NCBI RefSeq assembly: GCF_001937665.1
Contig: NZ_MSKL01000005.1
Coordinates: 57,690 to 121,689 of the forward strand
Length of the DNA stretch: 64,000 nt
Source: Actinomyces oris
GTDB taxonomy: Bacteria; Actinomycetota; Actinomycetes; Actinomycetales; Actinomycetaceae
Reading direction: 5' to 3'
Shown: positions 37,237-43,902 of the stretch, piece after piece
How positions within the stretch are numbered: position 1 is the stretch's first letter
Layout of the letters: each line of letters starts with the position of its first letter
Position numbers and translations under genes: made by a program
The notes under the pieces: generated by a model
Told to the model about the DNA's origin: nothing
What the model saw: only the letters and a program-made list of their open reading frames with translations
Database searches by the model: none

Positions 37237-38112
37237 ATGAGCCGCTATCCTGCGATGTTCGCCGCCCTCAAGGAGCGCGGCGAGGGCGCCTTCGTTCCCT
37301 TCGTCATGGTCGGCGATCCCGACCCGGGCACCAGCGAGGCCGTCATCGAGGCGCTCATCGCCGGTGGGGCCGACGCCCTGGAACTGGGTGTGCCCTTCAC
37401 CGACCCGGTCGCCGACGGCCCCACGATCCAGAAGGCGCATGTCCGGGCCCTGGCCGCAGGTGTGAGTTTCCAGGACTGCCTGGAGGTGGTTCAGCGGGTG
37501 CGCCGGCGCCACCCGAGGCTGCCCATCGGCATGCTCGTCTACGGCAACGTCCCCTTCGCGATGGGCCTGGAGCGCTTCTACTCCCAGTGCGCGCAGGCCG
37601 GCGTCGACTCGGTGCTGCTGCCCGACGTCCCGATCCGCGAGTCGGCCGCCTTCAGCCGGGCCGCCGAGGAGGCCGGTGTCGACGCCGTCTACATCGCCCC
37701 GCCGTCGGCTGCGGCCGAGACCCTGGACGCGGTGGCGGCGGCCTCACGCGGCTACGTCTATGCCGTCTCTCGGGTGGGGGTCACCGGCACCGAGCGGGCC
37801 TCCTCCACCGTGGGGCTCGCCGAGTCGGTCGAGCGCCTGCGTGCCGACGCCGCCGCGCCGGTGATGCTGGGCTTCGGCATCTCCACGCCCGAGCAGGTCG
37901 CTGAGGCCATCGCAGCCGGTGCCGACGGCGCCATCAGCGGATCGGCCACAGTCAAGATCGTGGAGCGCTACGCCCCCGAGATCGTGGCGGCAACCTCCGG
38001 CAACAACGGCAGAGGAGGTAATGAGGAGCGCCGCCACTACGCGCTCGGAGCACTGCGCAGTGACCTCGTCGCCTTCACCGCCACCATGAAGGAGGCCACA
38101 CGTCAGCACTGA
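37237..38112 (+). CDS. trpA: Tryptophan synthase alpha chain
   Basis: A 291-aa TIM-barrel enzyme: GAFVPFVMVGDPDPGTSEAVIEALIAGGADALELGVPFTDPVADGPTIQKA, with the catalytic Glu in LELGVPF and Asp in FTDPVADGP. Further features are VYIAPPSAAAETLDAVAAASRGYVYAVSRVGVTG and PVMLGFGISTPEQV. The start lies 1 base after the trpCB stop. It cleaves indole-3-glycerol phosphate and passes indole to TrpB. It ends the operon; a strong hairpin follows at 38145. Confidence 0.96.
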   Translation: MSRYPAMFAALKERGEGAFVPFVMVGDPDPGTSEAVIEALIAGGADALELGVPFTDPVADGPTIQKAHVRALAAGVSFQDCLEVVQRVRRRHPRLPIGMLVYGNVPFAMGLERFYSQCAQAGVDSVLLPDVPIRESAAFSRAAEEAGVDAVYIAPPSAAAETLDAVAAASRGYVYAVSRVGVTGTERASSTVGLAESVERLRADAAAPVMLGFGISTPEQVAEAIAAGADGAISGSATVKIVERYAPEIVAATSGNNGRGGNEERRHYALGALRSDLVAFTATMKEATRQH

Positions 38113-38144
38113 CGGCCGACATCAGCAGGCCGTCCAGGACAGCG

Positions 38145-38184
38145 GAGGGTCGGTGACACGGGAGTACCTGTGTCACCGACCCTC
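38145..38184 (+). terminator. Hairpin ending the trp operon
   Basis: GAGGGTCGGTGACAC and GTGTCACCGACCCTC form a perfect 15-bp stem with a 10-base loop, 32 bases after the trpA stop. No long U-run follows, as is common for high-GC organisms, so it may be a factor-assisted or stem-only terminator. Confidence 0.8.
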
Positions 38185-38324
38185 GTCGTCGGTGTCCTGC
38201 TCGCCTGGGATAGAGCTCCATGGGGAACATTCCCCCTTCGATATTGACTGTTCGGACTATATGTTGGTCGGACAGTCCATATCCACCCGACATCCACCCG
38301 GCCACCCCAGAGAAAGGCAGACCG

Positions 38325-38981
38325 ATGCGCTTACTACGCACCCGTTCCACGCGGTCATGGCAACGCCTTGCCGGCGTCACCGCAGCCCTGCCCCTACTCG
38401 TCGCCGGCCTGCTCACCTCACCAGCGCAGGCCGCCCCCGCCTCCGAGAGCGTCATCGCCTCCGGGATCTACAACTCGAGCGGCACCGGATGCCAGGGCTC
38501 GGGCACCAGCGCCGACTGCCTCAGCTGGGGCCTGCGCATCCCGTCCACCATCGCACCGAAGAAGGACCTCACCGTCACCATCGAGGCCGACTCCGCCCCC
38601 GGCCGGTGGGCGTGGAACTGCCTCGCGAGCGACCGGATCGCCGGCACGGCATCGTTCTACGACTCCCCGAGCAACAAGCTGAGCGAGTCCAGCCTCAAGT
38701 CCTCCGCAAAGCTTCATTACGGCGTATACGGAGACAGCGCCGGACAGGTCGAGGCCGTCACATGCACACCGGAGCATCTGAGCATCACCTACAAGATCGA
38801 TCACCTGGTGCGCTCCGGGGGCTCATACCTCGACCTGAGTTTTGGAACGACTACGACGACCCCGGGGTCCGGCGAGTACACCTACTCCTTCTCGCCAACC
38901 GTCACAACCTCCGCAGACAACACCCCTCAGAAGATCACAGCAACCGTGAAGAAGCCTGCTGAGAACGCAGTGCCCCGTTAG
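38325..38981 (+). CDS. Secreted protein of unknown function, paralogue 1 (single domain)
   Basis: A 218-aa protein with a signal peptide (basic start, then WQRLAGVTAALPLLVAGLLTSPAQA, cleavage after AQA). The mature part is one domain that also forms the N-terminal half of the two following genes: SGTGCQGSGTSADCLSWGLRIPS, TVTIEADSAPGRWAWNC and EAVTCTPEHLSITYKID. Four cysteines are conserved (TGCQG, DCLSW, WNC, TCTPEH), suggesting two disulphides. It lacks the second half seen in paralogues 2 and 3, ending just after an ATVKKPAENAVPR tail. There is no LPxTG sortase motif, so it is probably released or held by another means. ATG 38325 has an AGAAAGG ribosome site, matching those of its paralogues. 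I do not recognise a family. Confidence 0.75.
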   Translation: MRLLRTRSTRSWQRLAGVTAALPLLVAGLLTSPAQAAPASESVIASGIYNSSGTGCQGSGTSADCLSWGLRIPSTIAPKKDLTVTIEADSAPGRWAWNCLASDRIAGTASFYDSPSNKLSESSLKSSAKLHYGVYGDSAGQVEAVTCTPEHLSITYKIDHLVRSGGSYLDLSFGTTTTTPGSGEYTYSFSPTVTTSADNTPQKITATVKKPAENAVPR

Positions 38982-39000
38982 AGGCACGGAAGACAGAAGG

Positions 39001-39044
39001 ACGAAGGTCGGGTAGGCGAAAGTCGTCGCCTACCCGACCTTCGT
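39001..39044 (+). terminator. Terminator hairpin after paralogue 1
   Basis: A perfect 19-bp inverted repeat (starting ACGAAGGTCGGGTAGG) with a 6-base loop, 19 bases after the stop codon at 38981. Its core GAAGGTCGGxTAGG is shared with the hairpin after paralogue 2, so gene and terminator were duplicated together. Confidence 0.85.
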
Positions 39045-39096
39045 CTTCGCCATTCCCAACGGGGAAAAGGTCGCATGTGGGGAGTATTCCAACCTT

Positions 39097-39124
39097 TTGA
39101 TAATGTCCTTCTTGACGATATATT
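39097..39124 (+). promoter_or_regulatory. Promoter candidate for paralogue 2
   Basis: TTGATA and TATATT with a 16-base spacer lie about 50 bases before the chosen start. The stretch around it is markedly AT-rich for this genome. Confidence 0.5.
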
Positions 39125-39173
39125 AATGAGGCAATTGGTTCCCATCCCGATCCCCTCGGAGAAAGGCGTGCTC

Positions 39174-40703
39174 GTGCACACCCCACCTTCTCTTCCCGCT
39201 GGGCTGCGGCGACGCATCCTGGGCGTCGCCATCGCTCTTCCCCTGCTCACCGTCGGCGCCGTCGCCGCTCCGGTGAGCGCAGCCGTCCCGACCGCCACCC
39301 CGGACACCGGTATCACCGCGGAGGGGCGCTACCACCCGGCCGGCACCGGATGCCACGGCTCCGACAATGCCGACAGCTGCCTGAGCTGGGGTGTGCGCGT
39401 CCCCTCGACCGTCGCCCCGAACTCATCCACCACCGTCACCATTGAGGCGGACTCCGTGCCGGGTCAGTGGACCTGGTCCTGCCCCTCCCCGGACGGCGAC
39501 AGGGTAGCCGGGACCAGCGCCTTCTACATCGACAAGGGCAAGGACGAGCCCGCATCGAAGCTGGCCGATTCCGGCCTGGGCTTCTTCGACCACCTGTACT
39601 ACAACCAGAAGGGGGACAGCGCCGGCTCGGTCACAGCCGCTTCCTGCACCCCTGAGCACCTGAGCCTGACCTATGAGGTCAACTTCGACGCCGCCTGGGA
39701 CCAGAGCTCCTATCTCGACCTGGACCTCGGGACCACAGTGGTGGCCCCCGGCGCGGACGCACGCAGCTATACCTTCAGCCCGAAGATCACGACCTCCGCG
39801 GGCAGCCTGGTTCTCACGCCCACCGCGACGGCCCACAAGCCCGCTGCCAGCGCGGCTCACGCCACCGTGTCCACCAAGGAGGTCGCGGTCGACGGTGCCG
39901 CCAAGGACACTTCCCGCTTCACCATGACGGCGAGGAACGACTCCACCACGCCGCTGTCCAACTTCACCATCTCCGCCGGCCGGTCCAGGGGACAGGCCCA
40001 GGTGACCGCTCTGACCTGCGACCTAACCGCCTTCGGAGGCAAGGTCGTCTCCGCCACCGGACCGGCCGAGAACCTCACCGTCTCCAGCGGAACGGCCAAG
40101 GTGCCCCAGGGCAAGGACATCGCCTGCCAGGTGGACCTCAGCGGCATCGTGGGACGCAACCGGGTCAAGGCCGCACTCACCACCGACGGACAGACCTTCT
40201 CCAGCGACTACACCAAGGACCGCCCCATCAGCGAAGTGAAGGTCCAGCCCACTGATCGCGACGTTGAGGCCACCCCCACCGGCACCTACGAGGTCGAGGT
40301 CGGCTACAGCGTCACCTTCACCAACACCACCGACGCCGACGGACAGACCTCCAATATCGTTTTGCACCCACGGGTCCCCGCCGGCTTCACCCTCAAGTAC
40401 GTGTGGGGCAGCGGTGTCCCGTGGTGGATCAGCATGGACGACTACGCGATCCAACCGGATGGCTCCGTGCCACTGTCCACAGAAGACACCCTGCACGCCC
40501 ACTCATCAACCACGATGACCTTCACCACCTTCTACGAGGTCAACGCCGAGTCGGTCACCGAGGACACCTGGAAGGCCCTGGGCACCTGCGATCCCCGGGA
40601 CCCCTCCAAGGGACTGACCACTCAGATCGACATCGTCGGCAGCGATGGAATCGAGCCCGGCACCTACTCGACCTGCACCACCGTGACGCGCACGAAGAAC
40701 TGA
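39174..40703 (+). CDS. Secreted two-domain protein of unknown function, paralogue 2
   Basis: A 509-aa protein with a signal peptide (LRRRILGVAIALPLLTVGAVAAPVSA). Domain A (residues ~50-210) matches paralogue 1: TGCHGSDNADSCLSW, VTIEADSVPGQWTWSC and CTPEHLSLTYEV, with four conserved cysteines and the end motif SSYLDLDLGTTVVAPGADARSY. Domain B (~220-500) contains RNDSTTPLSNFTISAGRSRGQ, LTCDLTAFGGKVVSATGP, PQGKDIACQVDLSGIVGRN and a DUF11-like beta stretch (TGTYEVEVGYSVTFTNTTDADG, PAGFTLKYVWG). Four further cysteines lie in B. I choose the GTG at 39174 since the ribosome site GAAAGG and the homologous ATG of paralogue 3 align there. The shape suggests an extracellular beta-rich structural or adhesive protein; this is inference. 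No anchor motif is seen. Confidence 0.75.
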   Translation: MHTPPSLPAGLRRRILGVAIALPLLTVGAVAAPVSAAVPTATPDTGITAEGRYHPAGTGCHGSDNADSCLSWGVRVPSTVAPNSSTTVTIEADSVPGQWTWSCPSPDGDRVAGTSAFYIDKGKDEPASKLADSGLGFFDHLYYNQKGDSAGSVTAASCTPEHLSLTYEVNFDAAWDQSSYLDLDLGTTVVAPGADARSYTFSPKITTSAGSLVLTPTATAHKPAASAAHATVSTKEVAVDGAAKDTSRFTMTARNDSTTPLSNFTISAGRSRGQAQVTALTCDLTAFGGKVVSATGPAENLTVSSGTAKVPQGKDIACQVDLSGIVGRNRVKAALTTDGQTFSSDYTKDRPISEVKVQPTDRDVEATPTGTYEVEVGYSVTFTNTTDADGQTSNIVLHPRVPAGFTLKYVWGSGVPWWISMDDYAIQPDGSVPLSTEDTLHAHSSTTMTFTTFYEVNAESVTEDTWKALGTCDPRDPSKGLTTQIDIVGSDGIEPGTYSTCTTVTRTKN

Positions 40704-40734
40704 GCACGAGCACGGGTCGATCTGCCTGGCTGGA

Positions 40735-40776
40735 TGAAGGTCGGATAGGTGACAGCCGTCGCCTATCCGACCTTCA
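40735..40776 (+). terminator. Terminator hairpin after paralogue 2
   Basis: An 18-bp inverted repeat whose arms begin TGAAGGTCGGATAGG, with one G-U pair and a 6-base loop, 32 bases after the stop. It is very similar to the hairpin after paralogue 1. Confidence 0.82.
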
Positions 40777-40908
40777 CATGACTTTCTCACGCAACGAGAA
40801 ACCGAGCGCGGCGAGACATGTTCCAGTGCCCCGAAACCATCGTTCCCAGCAATCCATCAAAGAAGCGATTCGCTTCTCATTCCCATCACCTCAGCGAAAG
40901 GCGTGCTC

Positions 40909-42420
40909 ATGCACTTCCCACCTTCCCCACCCGGTCAGCCGTGGCGGCGCCTCCTGCGCATTGCCCTGGCTCTTCCCCTCATCGCCGCCGCAGCCCTCGC
41001 AGCCCCGGCGTCCGCCGATACCGACATCACCGTGGAGGGGCTCTACCACACGGCCGGTACCGGCTGCCATGGCTCCGACAATGCCGAGGGATGTCTGAGC
41101 TGGAAGGTCCGCATCCCATCGGCTATTGCCCCAAAGAGCGCCACAGACGTCACCATTGAGGCCGACTCCGTGCCGGGCCAGTGGACCTGGACCTGCCCCT
41201 CCCAGAACGGTGACGAAGTGGCCGGGACGAGCTCCTTCTACATCGACAACGGCGGCGGCGAGCCCCCGGCCTTGATCGTGGACTCTGAGCTGAGCTCCAT
41301 CTCTGAGCTGTACAACCCCCTGCTGGGTGAGCCCATCGGCTCGGTCAAAGCCGTTTCCTGCACTCCTGAGCACCTGAAGCTGACCTATGAGATCAACTTC
41401 TACACCCAATGGGACAAGACCAGCTACCTCGACCTGGATCTGGGGACCACGGTGGCGGCTCCCGGTGCGGACGCGCGCAGCTACCGTTTCACCCCCACCA
41501 TCGAGGTCTCCACGCGCAACGCGATTCTTCAGCCCACCGTCACGGCGAACAAACCCGCTGCCAGCGCGGCTCACGCCACCGTGTCCACCCAGGACGTCAG
41601 GGTCGACGGCGCCGCCAAGGACACTTCCCGCTTCACCATGACGGCGCGGAACGACTCCACCACCCCGCTGTCCAACTTCACCATCTCCGCCGGCCGGACC
41701 AGGGGGCAGTCCCAGGTGGGCACCCTGACCTGCGACCTGACCGCCTTCGGAGGCAAGGTCGTCTCCGCCACGGGACCGGCCGAGAACCTCAGCGTCTCCA
41801 GCGGAGCGGCCAAGGTCCCCCAGGGCAAGGACGTCACCTGCCAGGTGGACCTGACCGGCGTCGTGGGACGCAACCGGGTCAAGGCCGCACTCACCACCGG
41901 CAACCAGACCTTCTCCAGCGACTACATCAACCACCGGCCGGTGATTGAGGTGGAGACTCATCCCACGGATCTCCTGGTCGAGGCCGAGCCCACCGGCACC
42001 TACGAGGTCGAGGTCGGCTACACCGTCACCTTCACCAACACCACCGACGCCAACGGATCCAGCTCCGATATCGTCCTGCGGCCCGGGATTCCGGCCGGCT
42101 TCACCCTCAAGAGCGTGACAGGTACCGGCACCCCGTGGTGGGTCAGCCCGGACAGCTATGCCCTTCAGGACGACGGCTCCTTGTACTTGCGCACCAGTGA
42201 CTCCCTGAACGCCCACTCGTCAACCACGATGACCTTCACCAGCACCTACCAGGTCAACGCCGAGGCGGTCACCCAGGAGACCTGGAAGGCCCTGGGCACC
42301 TGCGACCCCCAGGACCCCTCCAAGGGACTGACCATGCAGATCGACGTCGCCGGCAGTGAAGGCGGCACCGAAGCGGGGAGCCAGACAATCTGCACCCCTG
42401 TGACGCGCACGGGCAACTAG
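40909..42420 (+). CDS. Secreted two-domain protein of unknown function, paralogue 3
   Basis: A 503-aa homologue of paralogue 2 with the same layout: signal peptide (RRLLRIALALPLIAAAALAAPASA), domain A with AGTGCHGSDNAEGCLSWKVRIPS and CTPEHLKLTYEINF, and domain B with ARNDSTTPLSNFTISAGRTRGQ, LTCDLTAFGGKVVSATGPAE and TNTTDANGSSSD. A stretch of about 380 bases at the junction and start of domain B (near 41548-41930) is almost identical to 39839-40220 in paralogue 2. The start of domain A is much less similar, which suggests recent gene conversion or selective divergence. The ATG at 40909 has a GAAAGG site 7 bases upstream. No sortase motif. Confidence 0.75.
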   Translation: MHFPPSPPGQPWRRLLRIALALPLIAAAALAAPASADTDITVEGLYHTAGTGCHGSDNAEGCLSWKVRIPSAIAPKSATDVTIEADSVPGQWTWTCPSQNGDEVAGTSSFYIDNGGGEPPALIVDSELSSISELYNPLLGEPIGSVKAVSCTPEHLKLTYEINFYTQWDKTSYLDLDLGTTVAAPGADARSYRFTPTIEVSTRNAILQPTVTANKPAASAAHATVSTQDVRVDGAAKDTSRFTMTARNDSTTPLSNFTISAGRTRGQSQVGTLTCDLTAFGGKVVSATGPAENLSVSSGAAKVPQGKDVTCQVDLTGVVGRNRVKAALTTGNQTFSSDYINHRPVIEVETHPTDLLVEAEPTGTYEVEVGYTVTFTNTTDANGSSSDIVLRPGIPAGFTLKSVTGTGTPWWVSPDSYALQDDGSLYLRTSDSLNAHSSTTMTFTSTYQVNAEAVTQETWKALGTCDPQDPSKGLTMQIDVAGSEGGTEAGSQTICTPVTRTGN

Positions 42421-42471
42421 CGCCTCACCGACGCGAGTCTCCGGACGCACCGCACCATCACCCCATTCGCC

Positions 42472-42520
42472 AGCGCCACCGGTGGACCTCCTGCTTCGAG
42501 GCAGGTCCACCGGTGGCGCT
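42472..42520 (+). terminator. Terminator hairpin after paralogue 3
   Basis: AGCGCCACCGGTGGACCT and AGGTCCACCGGTGGCGCT form a perfect 18-bp stem, continued by CTGC/GCAG inside. It lies 51 bases after the stop at 42420. Sequence differs from the other two hairpins. Confidence 0.85.
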
Positions 42521-42579
42521 GGTCGCCGTCGTGAGCCTGCAGCAGCCACCCCATCCCGCCCGACGGTAGGGTGGCGCCC

Positions 42580-43233
42580 ATGGCCAGCCTTCTCAACCGG
42601 ATCCTCACCCTGCTCGGACGCGCCGCCTCCGACGCCGTCAGCGACGCCCTTTCCCAGAAGTCCTCGACGCCGTCGGGCACGTCGGAGAGCAGGCCATCCG
42701 GTTCAGCTGAGACCGCGCAGTCCCGCGCCCCCAAGTCATCAGCGGCGAAGCCGTCACCGACCCGGCCCCGCTCCCACGACAGCGGCGCCGCCGCGGACGC
42801 GACGGGCCCCTCGGCGCGAGGCGTCAGCGTCTACGACGTCTCCACCCTGGGGCTGCCCGACTTCGCTTACTCCCCCGACCCCGATGGCGAGGCCGACCCC
42901 GGCGAGGTGGTGTGGGCCTGGGTTCCCTTCGAGGAGGATCCCGCCCAGGGCAAGGACCGGCCCGTCCTGGTCCTGGCTCGCCATGAGACCCGTCTGGTCG
43001 TGGCCCAGATGACGAGCAAGGACCATGACCGCGACGCCGCCCAGGAGGCGCGCTGGGGCCGCTTCTGGCACGACGTCGGCACCGGCGCCTGGGACCGTCA
43101 GGGCCGCCCCAGCGAGGTGCGCCTGGACCGTCTGCTCCTGGTGGAGCCGGCCTCGGTGCGCCGCGAGGGGGCCACGATGAACCGGGAGGTCTTCGACGGC
43201 GTCGTGGCCGCCCTGCGCCACCACCACTCCTGA
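42580..43233 (+). CDS. PemK/MazF-family toxin-like protein with disordered N-terminus
   Basis: A 217-aa protein. The first ~85 residues are low-complexity (Ser/Ala/Pro/Lys-rich, probably disordered). From about residue 95 the PemK/MazF-like fold appears: DPGEVVWAWVPFEEDPAQGKDRPVLVLARHETRLVVAQMTSKDHDRD, then WDRQGRPSEVRLDRLLLVEPASVRREGATMNREVFDGVVAAL. No antitoxin is found directly beside it. Stand-alone PemK-like genes of this length are common in actinobacteria and may not be toxins. ATG 42580 is preferred over GTG 42571. Confidence 0.75.
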   Translation: MASLLNRILTLLGRAASDAVSDALSQKSSTPSGTSESRPSGSAETAQSRAPKSSAAKPSPTRPRSHDSGAAADATGPSARGVSVYDVSTLGLPDFAYSPDPDGEADPGEVVWAWVPFEEDPAQGKDRPVLVLARHETRLVVAQMTSKDHDRDAAQEARWGRFWHDVGTGAWDRQGRPSEVRLDRLLLVEPASVRREGATMNREVFDGVVAALRHHHS

Positions 43234-43416
43234 TCGCCTCCAGATTTCGACAGATCGCACAGGGTACAGATGTTATCCGCTAGGCCCGAACACGCTGGAA
43301 AGCACCTGCATCGGAGGTTTCCACAAAACAAGATTGAAGTATTGCCCACCCCCCTTCACGAATAAACTTGACTTACTGGCCAGCCCACCTATCCCTATGA
43401 AGTGATCGGAGCGATC
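43234..43416 (+). promoter_or_regulatory. Region upstream of the bacteriocin gene, with promoter candidate
   Basis: This 183-base gap becomes AT-rich towards the bacteriocin start. A TTGACT hexamer at 43368-43373 is the best -35; a TATCCC at 43390 with 16 bases spacing is a weak -10. GGAG 7 bases before ATG 43417 is the ribosome site. Confidence 0.4.
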
Positions 43417-43836
43417 ATGGCACTCCCAACAGTCACCACCACCCTCAAGGGCTTGGCTGCCATCACCCTGGCCTCGGTTCTCACTCTTGGCACGTCATCC
43501 CCCGCATTCGCAGGCGAGTCACCTATCCCCGATGACGCCACCGAGTACGGCTCAGTTACTGTCGAAGACAGTCCTGCCGGAGGCTCAGGCATTCGCCCTG
43601 CCTGGATCACCGGTTCTCACACGACTAAGGTCACCGGCGGGACCTGGAGCTACGGCACGAACTCGAAAGTTGTCTACTCGAACTTTCATCACCCATCTCG
43701 ATGCCATGGATCCTCAGCCCGAACCTACAATGGGCTCATCACCGCACGAAGTCCCAAAACTGCCGCAGGGAAGTGGTCTTACGCTCAGGTCCGACGCTCC
43801 ACTGACACGAACGAAGCCTTCTACTGGTTCTGCTGA
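43417..43836 (+). CDS. Lactococcin-972-like bacteriocin precursor
   Basis: A 139-aa secreted peptide precursor. Residues 1-32 form a sec-type signal peptide (LKGLAAITLASVLTLGTSSPAFA, cleavage after Ala32). The C-terminal ~65 residues show the lactococcin-972 family pattern: GGTWSYGTNSKVVYSNFHHPSRCHGSSARTYN and AGKWSYAQVRR, ending EAFYWFC. Cys96 and Cys139 could pair, an unusual feature for the family as I know it. Lactococcin 972 binds lipid II and blocks septum formation; the same target here is inference. The gene is followed by a large polytopic membrane protein and an ABC ATPase, the partner genes expected for this family. ATG 43417 fits the GGAG site better than GTG 43402. Confidence 0.88.
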   Translation: MALPTVTTTLKGLAAITLASVLTLGTSSPAFAGESPIPDDATEYGSVTVEDSPAGGSGIRPAWITGSHTTKVTGGTWSYGTNSKVVYSNFHHPSRCHGSSARTYNGLITARSPKTAAGKWSYAQVRRSTDTNEAFYWFC

Positions 43837-43851
43837 GAGCCATCAGTATCT

Positions 43852-43894
43852 TGCGGTAGGCGGCGGCCCCGCTGATGGGGCCCCACCTACCGCA
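43852..43894 (+). terminator. Hairpin between the bacteriocin gene and its membrane partner
   Basis: TGCGGTAGG and CCTACCGCA close a stem whose inside contains a second GGCCCC/GGGGCC stem. It lies 15 bases after the precursor stop and 8 bases before the next start codon. It could stabilise the short precursor transcript and let only part of the messages read through, giving more peptide than transporter. Confidence 0.6.
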
Positions 43895-43902
43895 CCACCC
43901 TC

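Noticed and set aside
38220..38324. Extended N-terminus of paralogue 1
   Set aside because: The frame is open, but no family residues or ribosome site precede ATG 38325, which has a good site and begins a standard signal peptide.
40891..42216. Minus-strand frame of 441 codons over paralogue 3
   Set aside because: It runs antisense to a signal-peptide gene with clear paralogues; a similar shadow occurs over paralogue 2.
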